Shown one piece after another: positions 1-7,946 of a stretch of 43,118 bases of DNA. Made by a program: the position numbers and the translations under genes. The notes under the pieces were generated by a model, which was given only the letters and a program-made list of their open reading frames with translations, had not been told where the DNA came from and searched no databases. The stretch covers positions 839,463-882,580 of the forward strand of contig NZ_KE159568.1 in assembly GCF_000403845.2 (NCBI RefSeq), in the 5' to 3' direction. Each line of letters starts with the position of its first letter. The first letter of the stretch is position 1. This DNA is from Eubacterium sp. 14-2 (lineage in GTDB: Bacteria > Bacillota > Clostridia > Lachnospirales > Lachnospiraceae).

Positions 1-33
1 CAATCTCTATAAAGTGAAACATAACAGTTGTAG

Positions 34-62
34 TTCCCATTTATTTCTTGGTATGGTATAAT
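34..62 (+). promoter_or_regulatory. Promoter inside CRISPR repeat 1
   Basis: The repeat ends in TGGTATAAT (54-62), a perfect extended -10 (TGnTATAAT). Exactly 17 bp upstream is TTCCCA (34-39), a partial -35. In Neisseria meningitidis and Campylobacter type II-C arrays each repeat carries such a promoter and starts the next crRNA. Transcription from here would start near 69, inside spacer 63-92. The function is inferred from sequence and family precedent. Confidence 0.7.
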
Positions 63-99
63 AGGTAAACACCCAGATATTATTTGTTCTTAGTTGTAG

Positions 100-128
100 T
101 TCCCATTTATTTCTTGGTATGGTATAAT
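100..128 (+). promoter_or_regulatory. Promoter inside CRISPR repeat 2
   Basis: Identical to the element in repeat 1: TTCCCA at 100-105, 17 bp, TATAAT at 123-128 with TG at 120-121. It is the last repeat, so a transcript starting near 135 would run straight into the hairpin terminator at 138-173 and make only a ~40-nt RNA without a spacer. Confidence 0.6.
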
Positions 129-137
129 AGGGAACAG

Positions 138-173
138 AAAATCCGCATAACCAATAAGGTTATGCGGATTTTT
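138..173. terminator. Bidirectional terminator between array and cas2
   Basis: A 12-bp stem ATCCGCATAACC (141-152) / GGTTATGCGGAT (158-169) has a 5-nt loop and is flanked by an A-run on the left and TTTTT on the right. It can therefore act as a rho-independent terminator on both strands. It closes the plus-strand CRISPR array and the minus-strand cas9-cas1-cas2 operon, which converge here. Confidence 0.85.
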
Positions 174-227
174 CTCAATTTAAAATCTCTGATTTTGCCG
201 GAAAAACGATTGAATTTTATTCTTTTT

Positions 228-548
228 CTAAAAAATATTTAATAATTCTGCCGATTCTCCGGTATCATCAAATGTCTTTTTACCCAACAGAATATGGATG
301 GATTCGTATTGTTTCTCTGTGATTGTCAGCAAACGAACAGAACCTTTGGACGGCAAATTCAGATTCAGTCTGGCCTCATGCTTCTCCACTGCATCTGTGC
401 CATTGCAAATCCTGGTATAAACGGAAAACTGCATCATATGATACCCGTCTTTTAACAGAAAATTACGGAATTTCGCTGCTGCTTTTCTCTCCTTCGCAGT
501 AACTACCGGTAAATCAAAAAATACTATCATTCTCATAAATTTATTCAT
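228..548 (-). CDS. cas2: CRISPR-associated endoribonuclease Cas2
   Basis: Cas2 forms the Cas1-Cas2 spacer integration complex, where it acts mainly as a structural dimer. The 106-aa product has the ferredoxin-like Cas2 start MIVFFDLPV with the conserved Asp after the first strand, and the usual family length. Its start overlaps the 3' end of cas1 by 8 bp (ATG at 546-548, cas1 stop at 541-543), indicating translational coupling. A second Met four codons in (MRMIVFF) is an equally possible start. It is the last gene of the cas operon and is followed by the terminator at 138-173. Confidence 0.95.
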   Translation of the reverse strand: MNKFMRMIVFFDLPVVTAKERKAAAKFRNFLLKDGYHMMQFSVYTRICNGTDAVEKHEARLNLNLPSKGSVRLLTITEKQYESIHILLGKKTFDDTGESAELLNIF

Positions 549-1446
549 AACTATGTACCTGCAGCTGTATCAGTTCCGGCAGACTCAGCATTTCGCACTT
601 ATCCTGCAATACACTGCTGTAACTTGCCGCCATTCCGTCAACACAGTTGCTCAGAATACGTTTTTCTCCTTTTATCTGCATTTCAAAATTTACAATTCCA
701 TACAGCTCACGCTTTATTTCCGGTGTCAATGCATGGGAAGATTCTGACATATCAAACTTTGAAGCCACATATAAATCGACAATGGGACGAAACGGCTCAA
801 TAAAATCATCCGCCAGATTATAACTGTTTAACTCACTCCGGTGAAAAAGCCCGATGGAAGGTTCCATCCCATAACATACAAGGCTTCTGGCAATCATTCC
901 TCTGACAATGGCATATCCATAATTTAATGCTGCATTGATGATATGTTCTTCACCTCTTGAAAATTCCGGTCCGAACAAATTTCGAAAATAAAAGGCTGCC
1001 GCTTTTGCTTCCACATGGGTTCTGTCTCCGGACTGCACTTCTTTGCACATCTTCTGCAGTTCTGTGTCTCCTGTCCTGCCGCTCAGTTTCAGACATAAGG
1101 ACTGATTTCGAACCTTTTGTATCACAATCTGCTGCCACAGTCGTTTCTGCAGCGGTTTACTTATCTCCATCTGGCACTTTAACAGTTTATAATGCCGGCT
1201 ATGCCTTACCAGCGGCAGCAATACACCATTGGGAAGATGCTTTTCATCACAGACATACAAAGCAATTCCCATATCAGCAAATTTCTGAAGCATATAAGCG
1301 GACACCATCACAGAATGATTTTCTATCAAAATACTGTTAATGTCCTCCAAAGGAATCCTGACATCTCTGTCTCCTCCAATTACCAGCTGCTGATTTTCAA
1401 TATGCAGCTTTCTGCTGCCCTCGATTTTAATATTCCGAAATCCCAT
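541..1446 (-). CDS. cas1: CRISPR-associated endonuclease Cas1 (type II)
   Basis: Integrase subunit of the spacer acquisition complex. The 301-aa protein has the type II Cas1 length. The metal ligands can be placed at Glu146 (in HVEAKAA), His202 (in LFHRSE) and Glu217 (in DFIEPFRP). The 56- and 15-residue spacings between them match Streptococcus pyogenes Cas1 (E149, H205, E220), so catalysis should be intact. It lies 91 bp downstream of cas9, with GGAGG just before the ATG, and overlaps cas2. There is no csn2 or cas4, which defines subtype II-C. Confidence 0.96.
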   Translation of the reverse strand: MGFRNIKIEGSRKLHIENQQLVIGGDRDVRIPLEDINSILIENHSVMVSAYMLQKFADMGIALYVCDEKHLPNGVLLPLVRHSRHYKLLKCQMEISKPLQKRLWQQIVIQKVRNQSLCLKLSGRTGDTELQKMCKEVQSGDRTHVEAKAAAFYFRNLFGPEFSRGEEHIINAALNYGYAIVRGMIARSLVCYGMEPSIGLFHRSELNSYNLADDFIEPFRPIVDLYVASKFDMSESSHALTPEIKRELYGIVNFEMQIKGEKRILSNCVDGMAASYSSVLQDKCEMLSLPELIQLQVHSYE

Positions 1447-1537
1447 ATATCACCTCCGCTGCCAGCAGGCATTCCTGCGTTTTACCACCTGTTCTTCCTT
1501 CATACCAGCCAATATTTCGTAAACTGTGCACCCGGCT

Positions 1538-4500
1538 CTAACGAAATCCCATTCTCTTTTCCCGCTTTACCTCCGATACATTTCCGAGTACATCCACCTG
1601 ATATTTTTTCAGATATTCCAGGCCCTGAATTCCTAAACTTGTAAACTCAAAACTTCCATTATGTGACTTTCCACTAAAACTTGCCGTTGATATATTCGCC
1701 CCATAATAATAAACAATTTCTTCATTCACTGCCTTTGATGTCCCGTCCACACAGGTCACCTTTTTCCCATTTTTGGATTTAAAAGAAATCAAATCTCTGG
1801 TATACAGGCTGAAAATAAAATCTTTATCTTCCATTTCCTTCCAGTCAATATACTGCTTTCCCTGGACTACCGCTTTCATGGGCAGTCTTTTCCTTACCAC
1901 ATCCGCAATATAAACCGGTACAAAATAATATTTTCCACTGACGCGGAACACATCCACACGCACCATGGAGCCATTGGCATTGGCGGCTATCCCATGTTGG
2001 GAATTCACATACACCCCAAGGGTGAGTTTATCATATGTTTTCACTTTTCTTACCAGATTTCCTCTGGAGCCATCTGCTTTAGGCTTATAGAAAGGCTCTT
2101 CGAATGCCTTTTTTCCGTCGCCGCCATACAATTCCAGGCGCTCCTTTAAGGCATTATATAACAGCGTATCACTTTCGGGCTTGTAATAATTTTCTATTTC
2201 TCCTGTTTTTTTGTTCAGTTTCAAATCGATCAGGGCAGTTTTAGTCAGAACAGAGCCGGTTTCCTGATAGTGCCTGGGACTTCGGATGGTATCCGCATGG
2301 GCTGCTCCGGTCACTTTCCGGTTGGGCATTCGGGATACAAAAACAGGCCGGATAATATTATTTTCATAAAACCACGCCGGATAATCCAGTTTTCTGGAAA
2401 CATCGGAATGAGTTTCAATAAATTCTACGGGATTTTCTCCCAGACGAATATCCAGTTCTTCATTAAAATACTCCCAGGGCTTCGGTACCTGCACGCCGAA
2501 TATCTCGTCCCACTGGTCTCTGGTAAAATCATCTCTGGTAAATTTCTCTCCTGTTTCCACATCAACCGCCGTAAAACCTCTGGCATACAGCAGTTCTCTT
2601 CCCTGTATGTTTCTGGAGATTTTCTGTATCATGCCATCTGTACAGCAGGCAATCACCACTGCGTCCCTGGCATGATGGGTATCAATGGAGCGGTCTTTTG
2701 CTGACATTCCCCATCGTTTCCGCAGATAGGCCGTTACCCCTCCGTTTACTGCAAAAACCTGTTTTTTCTTTCCCGGACTGTTATAGGGGGCCAGCGCCAG
2801 GTTCTCCCGGATCATATTGTAAATCACACGGGTAATGTATTTTGTATCATTCAGGTTTCTCTGTTTAAATTCCTTTCGTTCCTCTTCCGTAAAGCTCTGC
2901 TTTAATAAATTCTGCTGTTTTCTGTAATCTCTGATACGGGAATTCACCAGTGTTTCAAATTTACTCCACCTTTCGGAATCACTGCCGAAATACTCATATG
3001 GAATGCGGTTGCCTTTCTGCCTGTTCTCTTCAGAAGTGACCAGTACCTTATTCCGGTAGCTGTCATCAAAGGTAATGCTGTAGGGAAGGATATGGTCGAT
3101 ATCATATGCTCCCGTAAACAGTTCCGCTAGTGGAATTCTTTTAGCGGAATACATGCATATTCCATCCTGGTCGTGCCACAAACGGTATTTCAGAATATCC
3201 TGCCCGGTGGGAAAGGCATTTCCCAGTTCCTGAATTTCCTTTTTGGCCCTTTCATTTTCTGACTGGCGATCCTTCATCTGTTTTTCCATTTTTCTGCGCT
3301 CATCATAATTTCTGGACATTTCTCTGGCCAGTTCAATATTGACTGCCTGAGGACTCCCGTATTTTTGTATAATGGCGTTAATTACTTTGACTGTCTGGGA
3401 GACAGAACGTTTTACCACCGGATTATTGATATCATTGATAATATCCGTGATTTCTTTTCCCTTTAATAAGCGGGACCTTTCCTTTTGTACACTTCCCTGA
3501 AAATCATATCCGGCTTCTGCACATGCTTTGTCATAAGTAAGGCCTTCTTTCAAATAAGGCATCAGCTTTTTCATGGCCTTAAGAGAAACATGCTGAAATC
3601 CTCTGGGATTCAGCTCCAGAAGTTCTTCTGTGATTTCTGAGTCCAGACCCAGTTTCTGAAATTCCCTGCTGCGGGTATCATCATTTTTGTAAAGAGTCAG
3701 AATTTTACCCACTTCATCCATCAAATCCGCCTGTTCTTCCGGCGACAGCTGTTCCAACATGCCGGACATGCGCTTTCGGTATTCATAATGGCTTACCATA
3801 CTGACGAACTTTGCCTTTTCCGCATCTTTTATTTTTTCTTCTTCTGTCATTTTTTTGCTGCTGTAATTCAGTGTATTGAAACGGTATCTGAGATCCAGCT
3901 GCAGTTCTTTTCGCACGGCGCCATAGGTTAATTCTTTTTTCTTATGCAGCAAATCAGACAATCTCTCACGTTCTTCTGATGTCAGTCCCCGGCCCTTTCC
4001 ATTTTTTTCCGTAATGCGGAGATGATTTATTTTCTGCAACGCCACAAACAGTTCTGATGTATAGGCGGCTTTTGGCGCTCTTGGCTCCTGTTTTTCTCTG
4101 GGTTCCAGGGCGCAAAGCCCCACCCGGTCTCCAAATCCTTCCATGGCGTAAGGGCTCGCGCTTCCATCGGGCTGTTTTCCCGGCCCCATGTCAAAGGAGC
4201 GCTGACTGGTCATTATGGCAAGATATGCTTTCTCCAGTTCTTCTGAGGCTTTCTGATTTCCGAATTTCCTCTGACAGTCGAAAATTACTTTCACCTCGTC
4301 CTCCAAAAGGGCCCGCAGCATGGTATTCTTATAATCCCCTTCTTTATTCCGGGGCGTCAGGCGGTAGCCTTCTTCCTTCCAGGTACATCCGGTTCTGAAT
4401 TTATCGTCTTTGTATATCATCTCACCTGCGGTACGATAGCCATGTTCCTCCATCAGCTTCTCATTTTCTCTGGTGGCTGACAAAACCGCGCCTGTTTCTT

Positions 4501-4939
4501 TGTCATTCTTATCCTTTAATTCCGCTTTCCGGGTAGAACGGAACCCTCTGTGCTTTCCGATATGTATTAAAATCTGAGCCAGCTCTTCATCTTTTAATTT
4601 CCGTTCCAGCCCTTCATATCTCAGCCGGTATACGTCCGGCAGTCCCGCAGAATGATACCGTTTCATAAATTCCTCTGTCTGAATCAGACCATATTCCTGC
4701 AGCAGCCACTTCATCCGCTCCAGGCGGTGTTTCCTCCGCCGCAGACGTCTTCTTGTGGTTCTGGCTTCTCTCCTTGGCTCCGCAAGAGCCGCACCTGTTT
4801 TCGGCACTTCCGCCGCTTCAAATAATCTGACTCCCAGATCCACAATTCTCACCGGCTCATCTTTGCTGTTATTCTCCAGCACTGCCCATCCTACCGATGC
4901 AATCCCAATATCCAACCCTATTCTGTAATTCAAATCCAT
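1538..4939 (-). CDS. cas9: Type II-C Cas9 endonuclease
   Basis: RNA-guided double-strand DNA endonuclease. The 1133-aa protein is compact, near the size of Neisseria Cas9 (1082 aa). Visible parts in order: RuvC-I IGLDIG with Asp10; arginine-rich bridge helix (about 55-80); RuvC-II NIELARE with Glu536; HNH YDIDHILPYS with His616 and Asn630, the same 14-residue spacing as H840/N854 of S. pyogenes; RuvC-III DTHHARDA with His756 and Asp759. The C-terminus (LEYLKKYQVDVLGN through KREKR) lines up with the end of Neisseria Cas9, so the PAM-interacting domain is complete. The ATG at 4939 has AAGGAG 8 nt upstream. All catalytic residues are present. The PAM cannot be deduced. No good promoter lies between this gene and the tracrRNA terminator. 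Confidence 0.98.
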   Translation of the reverse strand: MDLNYRIGLDIGIASVGWAVLENNSKDEPVRIVDLGVRLFEAAEVPKTGAALAEPRREARTTRRRLRRRKHRLERMKWLLQEYGLIQTEEFMKRYHSAGLPDVYRLRYEGLERKLKDEELAQILIHIGKHRGFRSTRKAELKDKNDKETGAVLSATRENEKLMEEHGYRTAGEMIYKDDKFRTGCTWKEEGYRLTPRNKEGDYKNTMLRALLEDEVKVIFDCQRKFGNQKASEELEKAYLAIMTSQRSFDMGPGKQPDGSASPYAMEGFGDRVGLCALEPREKQEPRAPKAAYTSELFVALQKINHLRITEKNGKGRGLTSEERERLSDLLHKKKELTYGAVRKELQLDLRYRFNTLNYSSKKMTEEEKIKDAEKAKFVSMVSHYEYRKRMSGMLEQLSPEEQADLMDEVGKILTLYKNDDTRSREFQKLGLDSEITEELLELNPRGFQHVSLKAMKKLMPYLKEGLTYDKACAEAGYDFQGSVQKERSRLLKGKEITDIINDINNPVVKRSVSQTVKVINAIIQKYGSPQAVNIELAREMSRNYDERRKMEKQMKDRQSENERAKKEIQELGNAFPTGQDILKYRLWHDQDGICMYSAKRIPLAELFTGAYDIDHILPYSITFDDSYRNKVLVTSEENRQKGNRIPYEYFGSDSERWSKFETLVNSRIRDYRKQQNLLKQSFTEEERKEFKQRNLNDTKYITRVIYNMIRENLALAPYNSPGKKKQVFAVNGGVTAYLRKRWGMSAKDRSIDTHHARDAVVIACCTDGMIQKISRNIQGRELLYARGFTAVDVETGEKFTRDDFTRDQWDEIFGVQVPKPWEYFNEELDIRLGENPVEFIETHSDVSRKLDYPAWFYENNIIRPVFVSRMPNRKVTGAAHADTIRSPRHYQETGSVLTKTALIDLKLNKKTGEIENYYKPESDTLLYNALKERLELYGGDGKKAFEEPFYKPKADGSRGNLVRKVKTYDKLTLGVYVNSQHGIAANANGSMVRVDVFRVSGKYYFVPVYIADVVRKRLPMKAVVQGKQYIDWKEMEDKDFIFSLYTRDLISFKSKNGKKVTCVDGTSKAVNEEIVYYYGANISTASFSGKSHNGSFEFTSLGIQGLEYLKKYQVDVLGNVSEVKREKRMGFR

Positions 4940-4959
4940 ACCCTGCTCCTTTACTCATT

Positions 4960-4997
4960 TTTATAAAAAGATAATCCCATTCCGAGGAATGGGATTA
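4960..4997 (-). terminator. tracrRNA terminator hairpin
   Basis: A 12-bp stem TAATCCCATTCC (4972-4983) / GGAATGGGATTA (4986-4997) with a 2-nt spacer is followed on the minus strand by a T-run (4965-4969 region). It ends the tracrRNA 20-30 nt upstream of the cas9 start, so cas9 expression may depend on leak-through. Confidence 0.85.
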
Positions 4998-5058
4998 GAG
5001 CTTTTTGGTGTTCTACCTTATTGTAGGAACCATATTATTTCTTGGTATGATATAATAC
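4962..5058 (-). ncRNA. tracrRNA (type II-C)
   Basis: An anti-repeat at 5020-5056 matches the CRISPR repeat in plus orientation with a few substitutions and one insertion, so the minus-strand transcript pairs with crRNA repeats. Reading on the minus strand, it continues with CTACAATAAGG, the same motif that follows the anti-repeat in Neisseria tracrRNA. Next come a short CTAC/GTAG nexus-like stem and then the terminal hairpin (4972-4997) with TCTTTTTAT. The predicted length is about 97 nt. It lies between the Ssp operon and cas9 on the same strand. The end points are inferred from the promoter and terminator. Confidence 0.9.
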
Positions 5059-5064
5059 GCATTT

Positions 5065-5093
5065 ATTATATCCTTTTTGTCCCATTTTGTAAA
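5065..5093 (-). promoter_or_regulatory. tracrRNA promoter
   Basis: On the minus strand TTTACA (5088-5093), a 17-bp spacer and TATAAT (5065-5070) give a near-consensus sigma-A promoter. The predicted start, near 5058, coincides with the first base of the anti-repeat. It is the only good minus-strand promoter seen upstream of cas9. Confidence 0.85.
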
Positions 5094-5158
5094 TATCTGT
5101 CAGAAAGTTTTCATTTCTTAGCAGTTTCTTAGCGTTGTCCGGATTTGGGATATCTGCA

Positions 5159-5677
5159 TTATTCCGCAGGAACCTGGAAGGAGGTCCCAAACCGTTCCAT
5201 CAACGCCATGGTATTGGCAGTTTTTTCATCATAAAATTCCTCATCTACCTCTGCTTTCCGCAATACCAGCCTTTCATACAGTTCTTCCAGGCCGCCCCGT
5301 ACATAAGAATTAAACAAGTCTCTGTAATATTCAAATTCTTCCTGTGTTTCCGCTCCCCGAAATGCTTTTTTCACACTGTCTTCCGGCGACATTCCGGTTC
5401 TGTTTTCCAGAATCATAATCATCTGCATGATAAAATCCAGATCTTCTTTGGCTCCCATCATCTGTTCCGGAAAAATACTTTTTGACTCGTTGGGGGCATA
5501 ATCCGCCTCTGCTTTCCGGTCCACGCGGAATCCTATAACAGCCGCAGTAAGATACAGGTCAATCAGCCGCCGGAAATATGTATGTTCATAGTCATTGGGC
5601 ACCCACAGTTCTCCTGCCATTCTGGCATGTTTTCCGCGAAATTCAAATTCCTTTTTGAAAAATTCAAAAGCTGCCAT
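5159..5677 (-). CDS. Unrecognised 172-aa protein, partner of the DndD-like ATPase
   Basis: I do not recognise this family with certainty. The 172-aa soluble, mostly helical and acidic protein has an aromatic/basic N-terminus (AFEFFKKEFEFRGKHARM). A middle block, LYLTAAVIGFRVDRKAE, is followed by SKSIFPEQMM and a hydrophobic helix (LDFIMQMIMILE). The general layout (a hydrophobic strand ending in GF followed by basic residues) recalls small Dnd-associated proteins, but this is an impression only. It is the last gene of the Ssp operon: its ATG is 4 nt after the stop of the ATPase gene, with GGAGG overlapping that gene's 3' end. Tight coupling suggests a stoichiometric complex with the ATPase. 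No terminator was seen after it, so transcripts may run into the tracrRNA/cas region. Confidence 0.85.
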   Translation of the reverse strand: MAAFEFFKKEFEFRGKHARMAGELWVPNDYEHTYFRRLIDLYLTAAVIGFRVDRKAEADYAPNESKSIFPEQMMGAKEDLDFIMQMIMILENRTGMSPEDSVKKAFRGAETQEEFEYYRDLFNSYVRGGLEELYERLVLRKAEVDEEFYDEKTANTMALMERFGTSFQVPAE

Positions 5678-5680
5678 CAG

Positions 5681-7699
5681 TTAAAATTCCTCCACTTCCC
5701 GGATAGCTGCGTATGACTGATCCGCTTTTTTGTCAATGTAATACGCTTTTCCCACATAGTCATCCAGCCCTGTGTATTTCCAGTCTTTTTTCAGCATAAA
5801 GATAATCACCTGTTCTGACACTTCCGGGAGCACTTTTGCAATTAAGCGGATATTCTCCGCTCCCAGCTTGGAAAAAGGGCCGTCCAGTACAATGGGAAGA
5901 GTGTCATTTCCCTGAGGAATGTCAGGATTTTTTTCTGCTTTCCTCTTTTTGCTGTAATCCATAACCGTCACAATAAATGCAAAATTCCTGGCAATCTTTT
6001 CTCCCTCGGACAGGTTCTTTTCTTCTCTGTACCCCAGGTCTGTTTTATAGTACATCTGAATATTATACTGGTCAGACAGCTCTATCTTTTTCTCTTTCGC
6101 ATTGAACATCCGCCGGAAATTGTATTGTATCTGCTCATTCAGCTCCAGAAATATCTTCTTTTCTTCCATGGAAAAATCGTGGGACAGCTTTTTATACAGT
6201 GCTTCCGCCAGCTCCACCCGTTCCCGCCAGCGCTGATTTTCCTCGTTCTTTGCTTCCAGCCCTTTCATTTCTTCTGCCAGATGTTCCTGCTGACGCAGGA
6301 ACGTCTGTATTTTCCCCTGTATCTGCCCTTTCCGGTAATTCAGTTCCTGTATGTTTTTCTGATAACTTCCCAGCCTCTTTCTGTGTTCCGCAAAATCTAT
6401 ATGGGCGTCCATCCGCTGTTCCAGCATAATATATTCATTGCAGGTTTCTTCATAGTTTTTCACACAGTCGTCTGTCTGTTTTGCCATTGCACGAAGTTCT
6501 TCCGGCAAATTTTTTACCCGGTTTTTCCACCTTAAAGCAGTTCGTTCAAATTCTCCCAGCAGGGAGCCGATATCTGCCGGCGGAAGATAGTTTTTCTGCT
6601 CCAGCAGACAGTCCCATTCCGTCGTCCCCGGTGTAAGTTCAGTTCCGCAGATGCATCTTCCGCTTTTCATGATATAATCTATGGTCGCCTGACGCATATG
6701 GGGAATATCCCGTCGTTCTCCGGCCACAGATTTTACCAGTGCCCCGGACGCTTCTGTCAGTGGTTCTGCAAAAAGCATGTAAGCCTTGTCACTGAATTCA
6801 CCCACCATCATTTTCCGTTCGCTGATACATCTCTCTCCCTGGGTTTTTCTGACAATTCCCAGATTCCGGTACTGGCTCTGCAGCTTTTCCGTATTCCGGT
6901 TCGTCTCCAGATATTCCTGCACTTCCTGACATTTCTTATGGCTGTTGCTGAGATTGATTTCTATGGTTTCCAGTTCTTTTTTGCAGCCTTCGATTTCCCG
7001 CCCGCATCTTCTGTATTCCCCTTCCAGATTGTCATACAGATTCCCGGAGCCTGTTATTTTCTTTTTAAATTTGCTGATAACAGAATAAGAACCCATATCC
7101 TTCAGATGTTTCATGGCTGCCTGGTATGCAGACAGACCGGTCAGGATATGTACGGAATCTCTGATATTTTCCCTGACCCCGTTTACGGTAATGTCATTCC
7201 ACCGTTCCCCATCAAACAGAAAATAATGGGACAGATTTCCGGGGAACAGCTCATTGATGAGCTCGTCCACCTTCCGTTCCTCCACTTCAATCAGCGACTG
7301 GCTGCTGCAAATATCTGAAATATACATGGTCAGTTTCTTCTGAAATGTTTCTGCTGTCAGCCGGGGATATGCCCGTGTACAGACAATTTCCCTGCGGATG
7401 GTATAGCGCTTTTCCTCATCTGAGGCAACCAGTTCCACCCGGACACTGGCCCTGCTGTCCGCATTCATCAGTGCCAGCACATCCGTATTCAAAAGCTGAT
7501 AATCTTCCTGTCTCTTTCCCCGTTCCGTGAGCACAGCTCCATACAGGCACCAGCGGAATGCCTGGGCAATGGTGGTTTTCCCAACGGTATTATCTCCCAG
7601 AACAACCGTTACATTTCTCTCTTTCTCACAGCTGAATTCTATTCTGTTTTCGCCTTTATAGCGCATAAAATTATACAGAGTAACACGCTCAAACCGCAT
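5681..7699 (-). CDS. DndD-like SMC/RecF-type ATPase
   Basis: 672-aa ABC-type ATPase of the Rad50/SMC/DndD superfamily. Walker A GDNTVGKTT is at 35-43. A DndD-like block FLFDGERWN (about 155-165) follows, then long coiled-coil arms with a central CIC motif (Cys349, Cys351) in place of the Rad50 CxxC zinc hook. The signature LSEGEKIARN is near 565 and the Walker B LPIVLDGPF has Asp606 followed by Gly rather than Glu. In Dnd systems DndD is an ATPase of the sulfur-modification complex. Here it is added to an Ssp set that already has its own ATPase, SspC, so it may serve a second effector or target-sensing complex. RBS AAGGAG lies 10 nt before the ATG. It is coupled to the downstream 172-aa gene and preceded by a 50-aa gene. 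The family assignment is firm at superfamily level only. Confidence 0.88.
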   Translation of the reverse strand: MRFERVTLYNFMRYKGENRIEFSCEKERNVTVVLGDNTVGKTTIAQAFRWCLYGAVLTERGKRQEDYQLLNTDVLALMNADSRASVRVELVASDEEKRYTIRREIVCTRAYPRLTAETFQKKLTMYISDICSSQSLIEVEERKVDELINELFPGNLSHYFLFDGERWNDITVNGVRENIRDSVHILTGLSAYQAAMKHLKDMGSYSVISKFKKKITGSGNLYDNLEGEYRRCGREIEGCKKELETIEINLSNSHKKCQEVQEYLETNRNTEKLQSQYRNLGIVRKTQGERCISERKMMVGEFSDKAYMLFAEPLTEASGALVKSVAGERRDIPHMRQATIDYIMKSGRCICGTELTPGTTEWDCLLEQKNYLPPADIGSLLGEFERTALRWKNRVKNLPEELRAMAKQTDDCVKNYEETCNEYIMLEQRMDAHIDFAEHRKRLGSYQKNIQELNYRKGQIQGKIQTFLRQQEHLAEEMKGLEAKNEENQRWRERVELAEALYKKLSHDFSMEEKKIFLELNEQIQYNFRRMFNAKEKKIELSDQYNIQMYYKTDLGYREEKNLSEGEKIARNFAFIVTVMDYSKKRKAEKNPDIPQGNDTLPIVLDGPFSKLGAENIRLIAKVLPEVSEQVIIFMLKKDWKYTGLDDYVGKAYYIDKKADQSYAAIREVEEF

Positions 7700-7754
7700 A
7701 ATACATCTTCTCCTTTATCCTGCCACCGTTATAAACCCGCCCGGACAGGGATGC

Positions 7755-7907
7755 TCAATGATTTCTTCTGGCATACTCCACAATGACTTTCTGGAGTTCC
7801 TCCGACATTTTCTGGTCGCTCCTGGCTTTGCTCCGCAGATTTTTCCGCTCCATATGCAGTACCTGCAGGGTGATTTCCTGCAATAACTGTTTACTGATCT
7901 CCTTCAT
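7755..7907 (-). CDS. 50-aa microprotein between sspE and the DndD-like gene
   Basis: A short open frame encodes 50 residues starting MKEISKQLLQEITLQVLHME and ending YARRNH. AAGGAG lies 7 nt before its ATG, a typical spacing. The frame starts 39 bp after the sspE stop and ends 55 bp before the next gene, so it exactly fills an operon gap. The product is basic, predicted all-helical, and has heptad-like leucines. No family is recognised. It could be a subunit, an adaptor or an inhibitor of the neighbouring SspE or DndD-like protein; that is inference from position. Confidence 0.6.
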   Translation of the reverse strand: MKEISKQLLQEITLQVLHMERKNLRSKARSDQKMSEELQKVIVEYARRNH

Positions 7908-7946
7908 TTTCTTTCTCCTTCCTGCAGAACCGGTCTTCCCTTTCTT

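Larger units (their letters stand above)
1..128 (+). CRISPR. Type II-C CRISPR array, right-hand end (two repeats)
   Basis: Two identical 36-bp repeats lie at 27-62 and 93-128. They begin GTTGTAGTTCCC and end GGTATGGTATAAT. They are separated by one 30-bp spacer (63-92), giving the 66-bp period typical of type II-C. Bases 1-26 have the position of a truncated spacer, so the array probably continues left of the window. The GTTGTAG start is the end that pairs with the CTACAAT of the tracrRNA near 5020, so crRNAs (spacer followed by repeat) read on the plus strand, convergent with the cas genes. Neither repeat is degenerate. Only one full spacer is visible, and its target cannot be judged here. 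Confidence 0.93.

Noticed and set aside
957-1340. Plus-strand open frame antisense to cas1
   Set aside because: It lies wholly within cas1, has no ribosome site and encodes a low-complexity Ser/Cys-rich product; it is a shadow of the real gene.
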